This document shows, piece by piece, positions 37,311 to 50,446 of a DNA stretch of 64,000 nt; the stretch's first letter is position 1; every line of letters begins with the position of its first letter. Source of the stretch: Gibbula magus. Lineage: Eukaryota; Mollusca; Gastropoda; Trochida; Trochidae. Under the pieces are notes generated by a model that searched no databases, was not told where the DNA came from, and saw only the letters and a program-made list of their open reading frames with translations. Position numbers and translations under genes: made by a program. The stretch is taken from positions 5,847,756 through 5,911,755 of the forward strand of contig OW388292.1 in NCBI GenBank assembly GCA_936450465.1. Direction: 5' to 3'.

Positions 37311-39176
37311 TTATGTAGTTCGAAAACACCAGGCAATGCGCATATTGTGCGCAATCCAAACATTTGTTTGTAGTTTTCTCCAGTCCTTTGTAAAGACTAT
37401 AATAGTGCTGTATCCCAAACATAATTCAACTTGAAGTGACATGAAGATCTCTATGGAAATACTGTATTTAGAGTTACATCACACATACCGGGGACCTTCT
37501 GTATATAAGGTCCCTGCACATACTTATAAGGGTAGATGATAAGCGCGAGAACATTGTGTCACAGTGTATATCACATCGTACTGTGATCCGATCAAGACGT
37601 TACCTAAGTAAGTATCTCTCATATTTACATGTTACCTTATGAGATAATATGTGTTATCGCCTACAGGCTTTAGACTGACATCAACCGCATTGTTTAAACT
37701 AACACTATTGTTAGAGAGATTACTCATAACGATATATATACGTAGGACGTGACGTCGAGTAGTTGGTCACTTCAACACCCAGATAATCCATTGACACGGG
37801 TAGTGCGAATCAACGTCTAGCTGTGTTGACGCATGAAGAATTGACCTTTTCAATTGTCATTTAGATATGGATATGCGATATACGATTCACACAGGATTTC
37901 TGAAAAAACATATGGAGAGAGAGTGCGAAAGGTTGCATACTATAGTTTGAGAATTTTTAAAGTTTGAGGTAAATAGTGTATGAAACTTCTTTGGAGATTT
38001 GATATTGATACACTTCCTTATACATTCTTAAACAATTTTTTTTAGGGATTACATTATTATATAGGTATATAACTAAACACATGATTTAGTTTCGGAAGTA
38101 ATAGTGACTTTAATACATTTCTCCAAGGGGTGTTAACGTTTTTGTTGTCCATGTGGCCATGTCTTTTTCAATTTTCTCAAACCTTTTGGTATAAATCAAT
38201 TGAATCATATTGTTTTGATCTACAACGATTTCTACACCAAGTAGTTTCAAGGCGCTACAGCACGTTTTTTGCATATTATTTTGTTCTCACATATTCCATT
38301 TATTATTTAAGTAACATCTACACGACGGAGAAAAAGTGACAACTTTGTGGCACTCTTCAGTGTGGAAGGTATATTTGTAGGTCTCATGCGATTTTGAAAG
38401 TTGAGACTACAAGATGGTTGACCATTCCATCAGTGTACCATATTTAAAACTCTACTCTTCAGTGTTTATATATCGCTACATCAGTCAGATCACTTGAACT
38501 ATCTTCGAGCGACCATTTCAATGTGAATACCTTATAAAATGGCGGCCCGATGGGAAATGGTTCAGCCAAACCATGTACATTTGTTTAAGAACTTCGTTTA
38601 TTGGTCCAGGAGTATTATTATATTTATCCATTGGTAACACTGATTTACCATTTTATGATAGAAACTTTTCCCAATCCTTGCAAAGCGTATCTGGTTCTCA
38701 TTTTTTAACCATGCAATCCACATCAGTTTAGTGATGAAGTATTGACATAATGTTTTACTCGGGAACTGCCACAAATATTACATAAACATTGGCCACTGTA
38801 TGGCTTTCTAGTATGCTCACTGTACGTACCATTGGTGATTGTGGGAACCACTGTTTTGGTCATTCATTGATGGAAATAAAGAATATGTATCTTTCTATCT
38901 ATCTATATGTCGTTGATTAACAAAGATTCAACAATTGGAGCCATCCGATAAACTTGATATTGAATAAGTGCATATGTGTCGTAAAGAAGTGTTACAACAT
39001 TCATTCATTATGGCATGATACTTATATTTTTACACATCTGTTCAGATACGGAAGTGCTGAAGTCGCTGTTTCAAGAGGCTTTTGGACAGAATGGTTTTTA
39101 CACTTAATAAAAGTAGTGTCGACATAATTTGTTGACACATCGTTACTCAGGACGACGTCATAAAACAAGGAATGCG
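37311..39176. other. Unassigned sequence; possible element ending in (CTAT)n
   Basis: No gene is supported. An ATG in good context at 38539 (aaaATGGCGGCCCG) opens only 32 codons. Near 38850-38905 a segment 'ggaaataaagaatatgtat' runs into 'ctttctatctatctatatg'. This looks like the 3' end of a retroelement terminating in a short microsatellite, but no reverse transcriptase frame precedes it. Confidence 0.3.
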
Positions 39177-39287
39177 TCCTAGTTCACTCTCCTATATCTC
39201 CTAGTTCACTCTCCTATATCTCCTAGATCACCTAGTTCACTCTCCTATATCTCCTAGTTCACTCTCCTATCTCCCCTAGTTCACTCC

Positions 39288-39762
39288 AGCGAGCTTGAGG
39301 TGCCGGGTTCGAGTCCACCTGTGACCGGGTGTAAAAACCTTGGAGTCAACTTTGAGTGCGGACTCTTTCAGTGTTGTCACAACCCCTAGTGTACAGTACA
39401 CAACCCTGTGCACTTAAAAGAACCCACGAATCCGTTGGTAAATGACCAGATGGTGGCCACATGCATACGTGCAGACACCTAGTTGCAGGTACAGCAACGT
39501 GCAGTATCCTTGGACAAAATACTGTGATATGTGTCCTAGTTCACCCAGCTATGAATGGGTACCTCGTAAGGATGAGTATGGTGATTTAACTTGGTGCGCC
39601 TAGTGGCTTCAAAAGTTGCATACTCCAAATGGAGCTGAGATTGACAAAGAGTGTCGTTAAACAGTGACATCCAATGATCGGGGGCAAACAGAGCGCCTTT
39701 GAGCAGCTGAGCTTAGCTGGATATTGGCGCTATACAAATGTTTATATGTATGTATGTATGTA
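39288..39762 (+). mobile_element. tRNA-derived SINE inserted in the satellite
   Basis: A B box GGTTCGAGTCC lies near the 5' end, but the A box is missing or truncated. A body of about 400 bases follows, then a conserved tail 'ggatattggcgctatacaa' and an (ATGT)n end. Satellite repeats resume directly on both sides, so this is an insertion into the array. The 'ggcgctatacaaatg' tail is of the type shared by many metazoan SINEs and presumably taken from a partner LINE. Confidence 0.8.
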
Positions 39763-40108
39763 TATCTCCTAGTTCACTCTCCTATCTCTCCTAGTTCACT
39801 CTCCTATATCTCCTAGTTCACTCTCCTATCTCTCCTAGTTTCAGTCAAGTCAAAGTCAAAAGTGTTTATTGTATTTAAGGCCTCCGGCCCACATACAAAA
39901 TCTACATATACAAATGATAGATATAATACAGATGTTATAGAAATACAAACGATAGAGAACACCACTTGAACAACATGACAAGCAATTCTAAAATAGTTAT
40001 TTTTGCTTCAGGACGAGTTTCCATCAATTAATAGTTCAGTTCTTAGTTTCATACTATGTTTAATAAACAGTGACAAGTTAAGAATTATATTTTCATTTTG
40101 AGAAGACA

Positions 40109-41287
40109 TTAATGATATAAAAGCGGTGGTTTTGACAAATAAAAATCAGGAATGTATTTTCTTCTATAAACGAAGTAAAATGGACAAACAAGCATGAAAT
40201 GAGTTTCGTTTTCAACTACTGATTTACATAATGGACACATTCTTCTACTCCTTTCCATGTACATTTTTCTGGCTTTATTTATCATTAAATCTAATAAACC
40301 AAGTCCAAATTTGATGAAACTGTTTCTTAAATCATTAGAATATAAAATAGATAAATATTTTTCTGGTTGAAGTAAACTTTTAAATGTCCTGTAACTATCA
40401 TACCTTGAGCTATCATAGAGGATGGAATGCCAGTCTTGATAAAACATGTTAATAGCTTGGTTTTTAAAGTTATATAAAAATAGATTAATATTTCCAATTG
40501 TTTGGTTCATCCAAACAAAGCCATAACCATGAGAGAATAAAAGGTTTCTTACATGGGATGCCCAAGTGGTTTTACCAATATCATCTAAATGCAAAATCAT
40601 GTTATAAGCTAGCTTTGGAATTCTATGTTCATGCATACCAATAATTGTTATCCAATATTTTAGGCATTTTACCTGAGAATTTATATATAACGGGTGTCTT
40701 CCACATTCGCCGTAAACCATGCAGTTTGGTGTTGATAATCCAACGGATAAATATCTTTTACATGCCAATAGGTGAAGTTTTTCTAGGCAGTCAAATTTTT
40801 GGAATCCCCAAATATCAGATCCATATAACATTATCGGTTGTATTTGGGAGTCGAATAGTTTAAAAAATACGTTAGGGGAAGACATTCCGATTTTAAATGA
40901 AACAGACATGACGTTGAATAAAGCTTTCTTCGCTCTTGATACTAAATCTTCAACTCTTTTTGAAAAGTTCATAGTGTGGGTAAACAAAATACCAAGATAT
41001 TTATATTGACTATTAATCTTAAGTTGTAAACCATTAAGTACCCATTTTTCATTTGAAGCTAACGGCCCATCCCTTCTGAAAATTACAATGTTTGTTTTGT
41101 CATTGTTAACCGATAACTTCCATTCTTTTGTGTAACGTTCCAATATATTAAGTTGATTTTGTAATCCTACAACAGTGTCTGACACTAAAATCACATCATC
41201 AGCAAAAAGTAGCATTAAAATTTCAAATATCTGGGAACATTTGAATACCATGCTTTCCATTATTAACGATCTCATAATACAATTCAT
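40109..41287 (-). pseudogene. LINE reverse transcriptase, catalytic and C-terminal part
   Basis: The frame continues the RT after a single indel. It opens around the catalytic FADDVILVSDTVVGL block, then LNILERYTKEWKLSVNNDKT and the thumb. Near the C-terminus is a Cys-His motif, CPLCKSVVENETHFMLVCP, typical of many LINE ORF2 proteins without RNase H. The last residues are followed by a short AT-rich 3' region. Only the indel separates this frame from the upstream half, so decay is recent or the insertion is young. Confidence 0.92.
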
Positions 41288-41849
41288 TGATGAAAAATGA
41301 AAACAACACTGGGCTTAAAATACACCCTTGTCTTAATCCAATCGAGCAATCAAAATAGTCCGTACAGTCACCACCAGAACGCACACAAGATTTTATGTTA
41401 GCATACATGGACTTTAAAACAGAAAACATTTTCCCTCGAAATCCGGCCCTTAATAAACAATACCATAGTTTAGAACGATCTACAGAATCGAATGCTTTTT
41501 TAAAATCGACAAATGCAACGTACAATTTGTGTTTTCGACGTGAAAGACATTTCTGGATAATTGCATGTAATGAAAAGATATGGTCTGAAGTCGAATATGT
41601 TTTTCGAAAACCGGCCTGAGCTTCTGGTATTAAATCCCGCATATTTGCCCATTTTGTTATTCTATTATTCAATATTGTTGTAAATATTTTACCCAAGATA
41701 CTCATTAAGGAAATGCCTCTATAGTTGTCGGGATCATCGAGCTTTCCTTTCTTGTGTAGAGGAACAATTATTGACGAAGACCAACTTTCTGGAAACATGC
41801 CATTATCAAATAATATGTTGAAGCATTTTATCATGAAAGGCATGATCAC
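41223..41849 (-). pseudogene. LINE reverse transcriptase, N-terminal part (frameshifted)
   Basis: Translation shows reverse transcriptase blocks in order: SSIIVPLHKKGKLDDPDNYR, ISLMSILGKIF, GFRKTYSTSDHIF, VAFVDFKKAFDSVDRSKLW and GLRQGCILSPVLFSFFINEL. These are RT motifs 1 to 4/B, copying element RNA into DNA at the target site. The frame breaks near 41225-41240, just before the FADD block, which is found in the overlapping frame. The frame begins inside the RT, so the copy is dead. The clade (CR1/Jockey/I-like) is not assigned. Confidence 0.92.
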
Positions 41850-44800
41850 GAATTCAAAACATTTAATTTAGTTAACTCTCCTATATCTCCTAGTTCACTC
41901 TCCTATCTCTTCTAGTTCACTCTCCTATATCTCCTAGTTAACTCTCCTATATCTCCTAGTTCACTCTCCTATCTCTCCTAGTTAACTCTCCTATATCTCC
42001 TAGTTCACTCTCCTATCTCTGCTAGTTCACTCTCCTATATCTCCTAGTTAACTCTCCTATATCTCCTAGTTCACCCTCCTATCTCTCCTAGTTAACTCTC
42101 CTATATCTCCTAGTTAACTCTCCTATCTCTCCTAGTTCACTCTCCTATCTCTCCTAGTTCACTCTCCTATATCTCCTAGTTAACTCTCCTATATCTCCTA
42201 GTTCACTCTCCTATCTCTCTTAGTTCACTCTCCTATATCTCCTAGTTCACTCTCCTATATCTCCTAGTTCACTCTCCTATCTCTGCTAGTTCACTCTCCT
42301 ATATCTCCTAGTTAACTCTCCTATATCTCCGAGTTCACCCTCCTATCTCTCCTAGTTAACTCTCCTATCTCTCCTAGTTCACTCTCCTATATCTCCTAGT
42401 TAACTCTCCTATATCTCCTAGTTCACTCTCCTATATCTCCTAGTTCACTCTCCTATATCTCCTAGTTCACTCTCCTATCTCTGCTAGATCACTCTCCTAT
42501 CTCTCCTAGGTCACTCTCCTATCTCTCCTAGTTCACTCTCCTATATCTCCTAGTTAACTCTGCTATCTCTGCTAGTTCACTCTCCTATCTCTGCTAGTTC
42601 ACTCTCCTATCTCTCCTAGTTAACTCTCCTATATCTCCTAGTTAACTCTGCTATCTCTCCTAGTTCACTCTCCTATATCTCCTAGTTAACTCTCCTATAT
42701 CTCCTAGTTCACACTCCTATCTCTCCTAGTTCACTCTCCTATATCTCCTAGTTCACTCTCCTATCTCTCTTAGTTCACTCTCCTATATCTCCTAGTTAAC
42801 TCTCCTATATCTCCTAGGTCACTCTCCTATCTCTCCTAGTTCACTTTCCTATATCTCCTAGTTAACTCTGCTATCTTTCCTAGTTCACTCTCCTATATCT
42901 CCTAGTTCACTCTCCTATCTCTGCTAGTTCACTCTCCTATCTCTCCTAGTTCACTCTTCTATCTCTCCTAGTTCACTCTCCTATCTCTCCTACTTCACTC
43001 TCCTATATCTCCTAGTTAACTCTCCTATATATCTAGTTCACTCTCCTATATCTCCTAGTTCACTCTCCTATATCTCCTAGTTCACTCTCCTATCTCTGCT
43101 AGTTCACTCTCATATATCTCCTAGTTTACTCTCCTATATCTCCTAGTTCACTCTCCTATATCTCCTAGTTCACTCTCCTATCTCTCCTAGTTAACTCTCC
43201 TATATATCCTAGTTAACTCTCCTATATCTCCTTGGTCACTCTCCTATCTCTCCTAGTTCACTTTCCTATATCTCCTAGTTAACTCTGCTATCTCTCCTAG
43301 TTCACTCTCCTATATCTCCTAGTTCACTCTGCTATCTCTGCTAGTTCACTCTCCTATCTCTCCTTGTTCACTCTCCTATATCTCCTAGTTCACTCTGCTA
43401 TCCCTCCTAGTTCACTCTCCTATATCTCCTAGTTCACTCTCCTATCTCTCCTAGTTAACTCTCCTATATCTCCTAGTTCACTCTCCTATATCTCCTAGTT
43501 CACTCTCCTATGTCTCCTAGTTAACTCTCCTATATCTCCTAGTTCACCCTCCTATCTCTCCTAGTTAACTCTCCTATATCTCCTAGTTAACTCTCCTATC
43601 TCTCCTAGTTCACTCTCCTATCTCTCCTAGTTAACTCTCCTATCTCTCCTAGTTAACTCTCCTATATCTCCTAGTTAACTCTCCTATATCTCCTAGGTCA
43701 CTCTCCTATCTCTCCTAGTTCACTTTCCTATATCTCCTAGTTAACTCTGCTATCTCTCCTAGTTCACTCTCCTATATCTCCTAGTTCACTCTCCTATCTC
43801 TGCTAGTTCACTCTCCTATATCTCCTTGTTCACTCTCCTATATCTCCTAGTTCACTCTGCTATCCCTCCTAGTTCACTCTCCTATATCTCCTAGTTCACT
43901 CTCCTCTATCTCCTAGTTCACTATTCTATCTCTCCTAGTTCACTCTCCTATATCTCCTAGTTCACTCTCCTATCTCTCCTAGTTCACTCTCCTATATCTC
44001 CTAGTTAACTCTCCTAAAGCTCCTCGTTAACTCTCCTATCACTCCTAGTTCACTCTCCTATATCTCCTAGTTAACTCTCCTATATCTCCTAGTTCACTCT
44101 CCTATCTCTCCTAGTTCACTCTCCTATCTCTCCTAGTTCACTCTCCTATATCTCCTAGTTAACTCTCCTATATCTCCTAGTTCACTCTCCTATCTCTCCT
44201 AGTTCACTCTCGTATATCTTCTAGTTCACTCTCCTATATCTCCTAGTTAACTCTCCTATATCTCCTAGTTCACTCTCCTATATCTCCTAGTTCACTCTCC
44301 TATATCTCCTAGTTCACTCTCCTATCTCTACTAGTTCACTCTCCTATCTCTCCTAGGTCACTCTCCTATCTCTCCTAGTTCACTTTCCTATATCTCCTAG
44401 TTAACTCTGCTATCTCTCCTAGTTCACTCTCCTATATCTCCTAGTTCACTCTCCTATCTCTCCTAGTTCACTCTCCTATATCTCCTAGGTAACTCTCCTA
44501 TATCTCCTAGTTCACTCTCCTATATCTCCCTAGTTCACTCCTATCTCTCCTAGTTAACTCTCCTTTCTATCCTAGTTCACTCTCCTATATCTCCTAGTTA
44601 ACTCTCCTATATCTCCTAGTTCACTCTCCTATCTCTCCTAGTTCACTCTCGTATATCTTCTAGTTCACTCTCCTATATCTCCTAGTTAACTCTCCTATAT
44701 CTCCTAGTTCACTCTCCTATATCTCCTAGTTCACTCTCCTATATCTCCTAGTTCACTCTCCTATCTCTACTAGTTCACTCTCCTATCTCTCCTAGGTCAC

Positions 44801-45238
44801 TCTCCTATCTCTCCTAGTTCACTTTCCTATATCTCCTAGTTAACTCTGCTATCTCTCCTAGTTCACTCTCCTATATCTCCTAGTTCACTCTCCTATCTCT
44901 CCTAGTTCACTCTCCTATATCTCCTAGGTAACTCTCCTATATCTCCTAGTTCACTCTCCTATATCTCCCTAGTTCACTCCTATCTCTCCTAGTTAACTCT
45001 CCTTTCTATCCTAGTTAACTATCCTATCTCTCCTAGTTGGGCAGATTCCAAACGGCGATTATTTAAAAGCCTTGTTTTTTGGAAACATAACGAGACACTA
45101 TGTTTCAAGAATGGAAAATTTCGCCGGCTTACTTAGCTTCCGGACACAAGATGTATTTCAGTCGTATTGATGTGGGAGTTTAATTCTACTTTCTATATCA
45201 TGACCATTATATCACAGCGGTTATAGTGTTAGAGGAGA

Positions 45239-45450
45239 GGGAAAACCTGTGGCTATGCATTGTGGTGAAACCTGCGAACCTCGGTGGTGGCCTATTGTAC
45301 TGCATTTCAGTTTAGCACTGCACCTAAACATTACAGGCATATATACATCACACCAGTAGAGTTGCCGAAACTTGTGTGGAGCTGGAACCCAGTTCCCCTG
45401 GTTCTGAAGTAGAACGCGCTAACCATTGCGCTATCCACCCGGATATTAAC
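45239..45450 (-). repeat. Composite SINE-like repeat with tRNA-like head
   Basis: On the minus strand TAGCGCAATGGTTAGCGCG (A-box region) and GGGTTCCAGCTCC (B box) at 45380-45440 form a good pol III promoter. The other end carries 'gtggctatgcattgtggtg', the segment also found at 13231. The tRNA-like arm suggests this family is tRNA-derived. It does not close as a functional tRNA. Confidence 0.7.
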
Positions 45451-47413
45451 CTAACCTATTTATGGTTAGAGGTAGAATGAACGTCGTTTATGTGAATCGT
45501 CAATGATCTTTAAACGTACGAGTGTATATCGTTTTACACAACATACAATGACAAATAAGAAAACCGCGTGAGCATGATAAAAACCAATCTTATTCTACGT
45601 TATTACAATATTATAATGTTCAATGATTTATTTAGTCATACCGAAATAACTATATATTCACATAAAGGAAACTCCATGTTAGAGTACAATTGCTTTCGAG
45701 AACAGAAACAAATACCGAGACTCACAAGATCATCAACTTCCCTGACTTAAACCTTGTCGTATTTCTTTAAGGTTTCCGTACCAGTTTATCATTGCCCACT
45801 ATGCTTTTCAGGTGCAGCGATCCACTATCTTGGCATGGAAAAGTTAGGGAAATACTGCAATGCTTAAATCAGCCAGTAATGGATGGCAAGAGATATGCCT
45901 TGCGTAGGGAAGCTACAAGAACATATTAAGACAAACCAACATGAACGAACAAATTAAATGCACCGCGACCTGTTCCGTCTTAATTAATTCTGTCGTTAAT
46001 TTTCCTCGAAAGTAAATAACACAATTGACTGATAAAATATCTCTCATCAGAGACAGAAACGAAAACCTACCTTTCAACATCCGATTTGATCTTCATACAA
46101 AGACTAACGAACACCATTTGCGTATTACTAAAGCCAATCCAATATGTATATACTCCACAAGTTATTACATTACGACCAGTACACCAGCTGACTCATGGAC
46201 AGTGTCCAGTGTCTGGCAGTGGTCACCAGGGAGTACTAGTAGCCACAGTGGTCAGAATGTAGGGGTCTCGTGACGAATTTCATACATGAGTGTCTGAATA
46301 AAGTCAGTGCGTGTCAGGTAATCAGTTAATGCTCTACCTGCCGTAACGACCCGCAACATGGCTTATCTATAGCCGCAATACGGGGGAGAGGGGGTCCCGA
46401 GCTTACAGGGTTCGTTGAGGTCGTGGTGACCCATCTGAAATCATTCTCGTACTTTAATTTGTTTTGTTTGTCTACGGTATTATGTCGTAGGAGCAAATTA
46501 ATGATTTATGTATTTGTATACAGATACCATTTGTTTTATAATGCATTGTTTCCATTTGCCTGCACCACAAGAAATGAGAAAACTTTTACATCGTGCATAT
46601 TTTCATCACAGTAAATAGGATTTTACCGCTAGTTCAAGTCATCTTGCGGGTTTTGTTAGTATGTGTATACCGAAGACTATTCTATCTACCGACTAACGGT
46701 CTTGGGTTCATGTGCGACCCAGTCATGCTTAGACAAATCCGTGTCTATTTCTGTCTATACTATACTGGACAACTGTTTGCGCATGCGTGTATAGCTGGAG
46801 CTTATGAATGAATAAACGCAGTTAACATTTAGGCCTCTTGTTATAAGAGCATCACATTCGAGTAGCATAGTCATACATTACAATAACAACTGTTAAACTC
46901 GTTCTCAATATCAAGAACTATTTTATTGACATACACCTAGAAGCACGATATAATAATCTATATTAAAACGTCGCCTCTACAGAATAAAGAAGTTGTATAT
47001 CCATAAAAAAGGTTATTCATTCATATCCTTATCTCAACTTCTAGAATGCCTATCAAAATGTCATTGTTGTCAATCAGTTTGAAGAAGAATTGCTTGAAAA
47101 TAGCCAACACTATATAATTGTAATAGTTGAAGAATTTTAAAACAAATCAAACAACATTTCATTTATTCTTATATGCTAAATGGTTTAAACATATTTATTC
47201 AGAAAGACAACTGACAGGATTGGCAAACAAGCAAATCTTTGCTTATGTGAATGCCGCTCCCGACAACATACAAACAAAAACATTCAATGAAGATGACAAT
47301 CACAGAACAATGGAAACAGATCTGACATGTATGTACATTTGCAGGCTTACAGACAAAATTAAAATTAAGAGGAAAAGTTACGCAAGGCTTCTGAGGAGGT
47401 TGAGATAAATTAG
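45451..47413. other. No gene seen
   Basis: AT-rich sequence with short open frames only. Nothing matches a family I know. The right end (about 47150-47413) is likely the 3' tail of the LINE that follows on the minus strand. Confidence 0.4.
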
Positions 47414-48310
47414 TTAAGAAAAATCAGAAAATCTTTTTGAAGAAACTATGAAATTATGGACGGATTTTAGAAGTTCGTTATTTTCTTGATGAGTCGAGCC
47501 AGAATTACCGTAGAGGATAGATGGTAGATTATAACCCTTTTGGAAGAAATACGTGTTAAGTCTTAATTCGTGGTAGATGGGACAAATAAGGAAGAAAAGT
47601 AGCGCATCCTCAAAGTGATGTCCACAGTTGCAGGTAGCGGTATCGGATATATATCGGGCGAACATATCAACGTGTAAATCACTGCAGCCAAGCCTAAGGC
47701 GGGAATGGATTATCTGACATAATCTTGACCCATGAAATAAATTGAAATGAATCGGTTTGCTATTGGTTTCCTTAAGATTTCTTTTGAATTCTTCAAGAGA
47801 GATAGAATTTACCACATCCAAGGGGAGGGAATTCCAGATATTGATAGTGTCTGGTAGAAACGATTTAGAGTAATTAGCTGTGTTGCATTTTATGGTTTGT
47901 AGGTCGGAGTAGTTTCTTAAATTATATCGACTTGCGCGAGAGACTCTGTCGGGTATTAGGTTTGATAAATAATCAGGTACTAGTTTATTTGCCATCTTAT
48001 AAAAGACATACAATTTTTGACGATGTCTGCGATTTTCTAAAGAAGTTATATTAGTTTCTGAATATAGTTTGTCGTGGCTTGTTCCACGAACAGCGCCGCA
48101 AATAGTTCTAATTGCGTCCAGGTTAAGTTTTTCTAGAAGAATGGACTGCTCTTTTGTACAATTATCCCAGATGTGACATGAATAATCGAAAACTGGTAAA
48201 ATAAATGATTTATACATGGTCTGAAGGGTTTTACGTTTAAGGCGATATTTAAAACTTCTAAGGCAATTTATCATTGGACTTACCTTTTTGATAATACTAT
48301 CAACATGCTA
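47414..48310 (-). pseudogene. 5'-truncated LINE, C-terminal part of reverse transcriptase ORF
   Basis: A 286-codon frame, open a little further upstream to about 48306, covers only the C-terminal third of a LINE ORF2. It begins VDSIIKKVSPMINCLRSF, with TMYKSFILPVFDYSCHIWDN, then YSKSFLPDTINIWNSLPLDV, and ends with a CxC...H...C-type motif (CNCGHHFEDALLFFLICP). The FADD catalytic block is absent. The 'LPDTINIWNSLP' block is characteristic of CR1/Jockey-like elements. A TAG at the left boundary of homology marks the truncation. This family differs from the LINE at 39841-41868. Confidence 0.88.
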
Positions 48311-50446
48311 AATGCTATATGCTAAATCATGTATATGCGTGAGTTTCTTAAAAACGGAAATAGTTGAGGAAAGCATGTGCCGTTCGACCGATAGAATTTA
48401 TCACGCAACACACAGCATGGAAAATACATCTTGACCACAGGACACATATAGAAAAATATTATAATAATGTTATTCGGAATAATCGAAATATTGCGAAAAT
48501 GATAAATGTTTTAAGATACAATGTATTAGGGACACGACAGAGAACCGTTAGTAATACTCGTGTGAGTCTGACGAATACTGACATTGTTTACATTATAGCT
48601 TCACTAGGACTGATGTTTGACTGCTCAGATTAAACTAATATGACACGTATAATGTTGCCTACCTTCCAGACACCTGTGCTATGTACAAGGCCAACTGGAT
48701 ATAGTATAAAAGCAGTTAGTGGAAATATAACCAGGGAGTTTGTGTCCGCAAACTAAGTTTCCGGAAAACTGATTAAAATGTTACAGTTAAGATAAGCGCT
48801 TACTTACGTCTGTCTTACATACCACGGTGTAACGACACTGGACTGGCTTATCTTTCGTTGTTTGTCCGTCGCCAATTACTTATAATTTCAACAAGATATC
48901 TATCTGAAATAATATAACTTCCTTAACCTCAGAAACGTCATGTACATGCGTGCACATTCAATCCTTGGTATCGTGGATTTTGATAGGTTCAATAGTTCCG
49001 ATCCTTCATTGAGTATTGTTAAGGAGCTTTTTAATAGCCGATAAACGCCTTTAATAAGTCTCTCGCTACCGAGTACAATAGATATGATACTGCAAAACGT
49101 TGCGTTTCATAGACAAACGATATAGTCATATTCTGCTTTGTTAATGTTTGTTTCATAATGAACAATACGAAGAGCTTTTTAATTCTACATTGGACATTTA
49201 TGTCGAACACATTACTTGACTCATGTGTTTCAATGATTTAGATGAATGGTATATATTTTCTTGAAAAATACCTCTTTACTGTCTCACGTGATTTCACTAT
49301 TTAGCATATTTCGTCTTAAACATTGAATTTAAACAATACCGACGTCTACCTACCTGAATTACACCTGTCCGTGTTGCAAAGTTTTACCTGCTCCTATATC
49401 TAGGTGTTTATACAGAGACGTACCCCTGTGCACTGCAGGTGACGTATATCTATATAGGTATATACCTGTCCGATAAGGGACACTGGCGGAATTTAAATAG
49501 TGAAAGTAGAATGTGTAATGTCGTTAGTGAATCAGTACGCCTACAAAAATGTACTCTGAGCTTTGAGCTCTGAGTTGTGCTTTCACTTGACTGAGTTATT
49601 TGAAGTCCATTTCTCTAGAAATATCTCAAACCACCCATGCATGATATTTCAATATAAGATATTAATGGATAAGGGGTTGAGATCAATTGACTAATCTAGC
49701 TCACCTGGGGCCAAAGAAAAGCTGGATTCATTCATTCATTTTACAAGACAGCAAGTCATATTTCATTCCACCATTCATTCAGTCATCAGCCAGTCTGTCA
49801 ACCATTCATTCTAAGATTGCATTGATTTGTACGTTTAATACTTGTTTACAGCACTAGTGTGAATAACAGAAAAATAAGAACATTTAAGCTGTTATTTATT
49901 TCAGACCTACCTTATAGTTGACCCTTCCTCTTCTTCTAATGTACCTTAATACTCTCTTTCAATTGATGAATATACCGTTACTCGATTTTAACTGCAACTC
50001 TTACCTTAGACGCAGTTGCCCATTCATTGAAGGAAGTATTTTGGGATAGTTTGCAAACAAAGAATTATACATCTGGTGCAAGGGTTACGAAAATAACCTC
50101 TTAAGAAAGTGTGAAAGCGCTGGTTGTAGTGCAGTGGTTACATACAGGGTGTGAACCTGTCCCTCGCTTGTTGGGGTCAATCGCGACAAGGCGCATGCTA
50201 GTTTCACATATAAAGTTGTTTTCTACATGTGGGCATTGGATTTAATTTGATTTGAAAGTGTAATCAAATATTAACACGTTGAAATAGTTTTAGTGTGCAT
50301 GGAAACGCGTATCATTTCCTGTTAAATGTAGCATTCATAACGTGAAGTGCCCCTGTAATACAGCTACCTACAGGAATAATGAATTGACGCTTAATGTAAT
50401 GACACACAGACATACATATCAATATTTGACCATGACTTAATTAAAA
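48311..50446. other. No gene seen; weak SINE-like piece near 50120
   Basis: AT-rich sequence. At about 50118-50185 a segment with TAGTGCAGTGGTTA and GGGGTCAATCG resembles the A and B boxes of a tRNA-derived element, but it is degraded. A strong minus-strand donor (CCAG|GTGAGC) lies at 49705. Confidence 0.35.

Larger units (their letters stand above)
39841..41868 (-). mobile_element. 5'-truncated LINE inserted in the satellite
   Basis: About 2 kb of a non-LTR retrotransposon lies exactly between satellite units. Its minus-strand 3' end reads 'ggccggaggccttaaataca' and then ttttgacttgactga. The 5' part, including any endonuclease, is missing. Both junctions carry 'tagtt', which may be the target-site duplication but also occurs in every satellite unit. 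The insertion must be younger than the array it splits. Confidence 0.92.
39177..45038. repeat. 22-bp satellite array, interrupted by two retroelements
   Basis: The 22-bp unit is ctcctatatctcctagttca plus ct, with variants tatctct, ctgct and ttaact. Satellite blocks are at 39177-39287, about 39763-39840 and 41869-45038. The gaps are filled by a SINE and a LINE. The main block holds about 144 units. A 20-unit, 440-bp segment is duplicated in tandem (44211 matches 44650; 44519 matches 44959), including shared rare variants. Confidence 0.97.

Noticed and set aside
36276..37363. Minus-strand repeat proteins (QVRIKVYMML)
   Set aside because: The 30-bp unit is a multiple of three, so it stays open by arithmetic. 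The frames break at every 20-bp unit and no domain or start supports them.
38539..38637. Plus-strand frame from aaaATGGCGGCCCG
   Set aside because: It opens only 32 codons and shows no recognised domain or splice signal.
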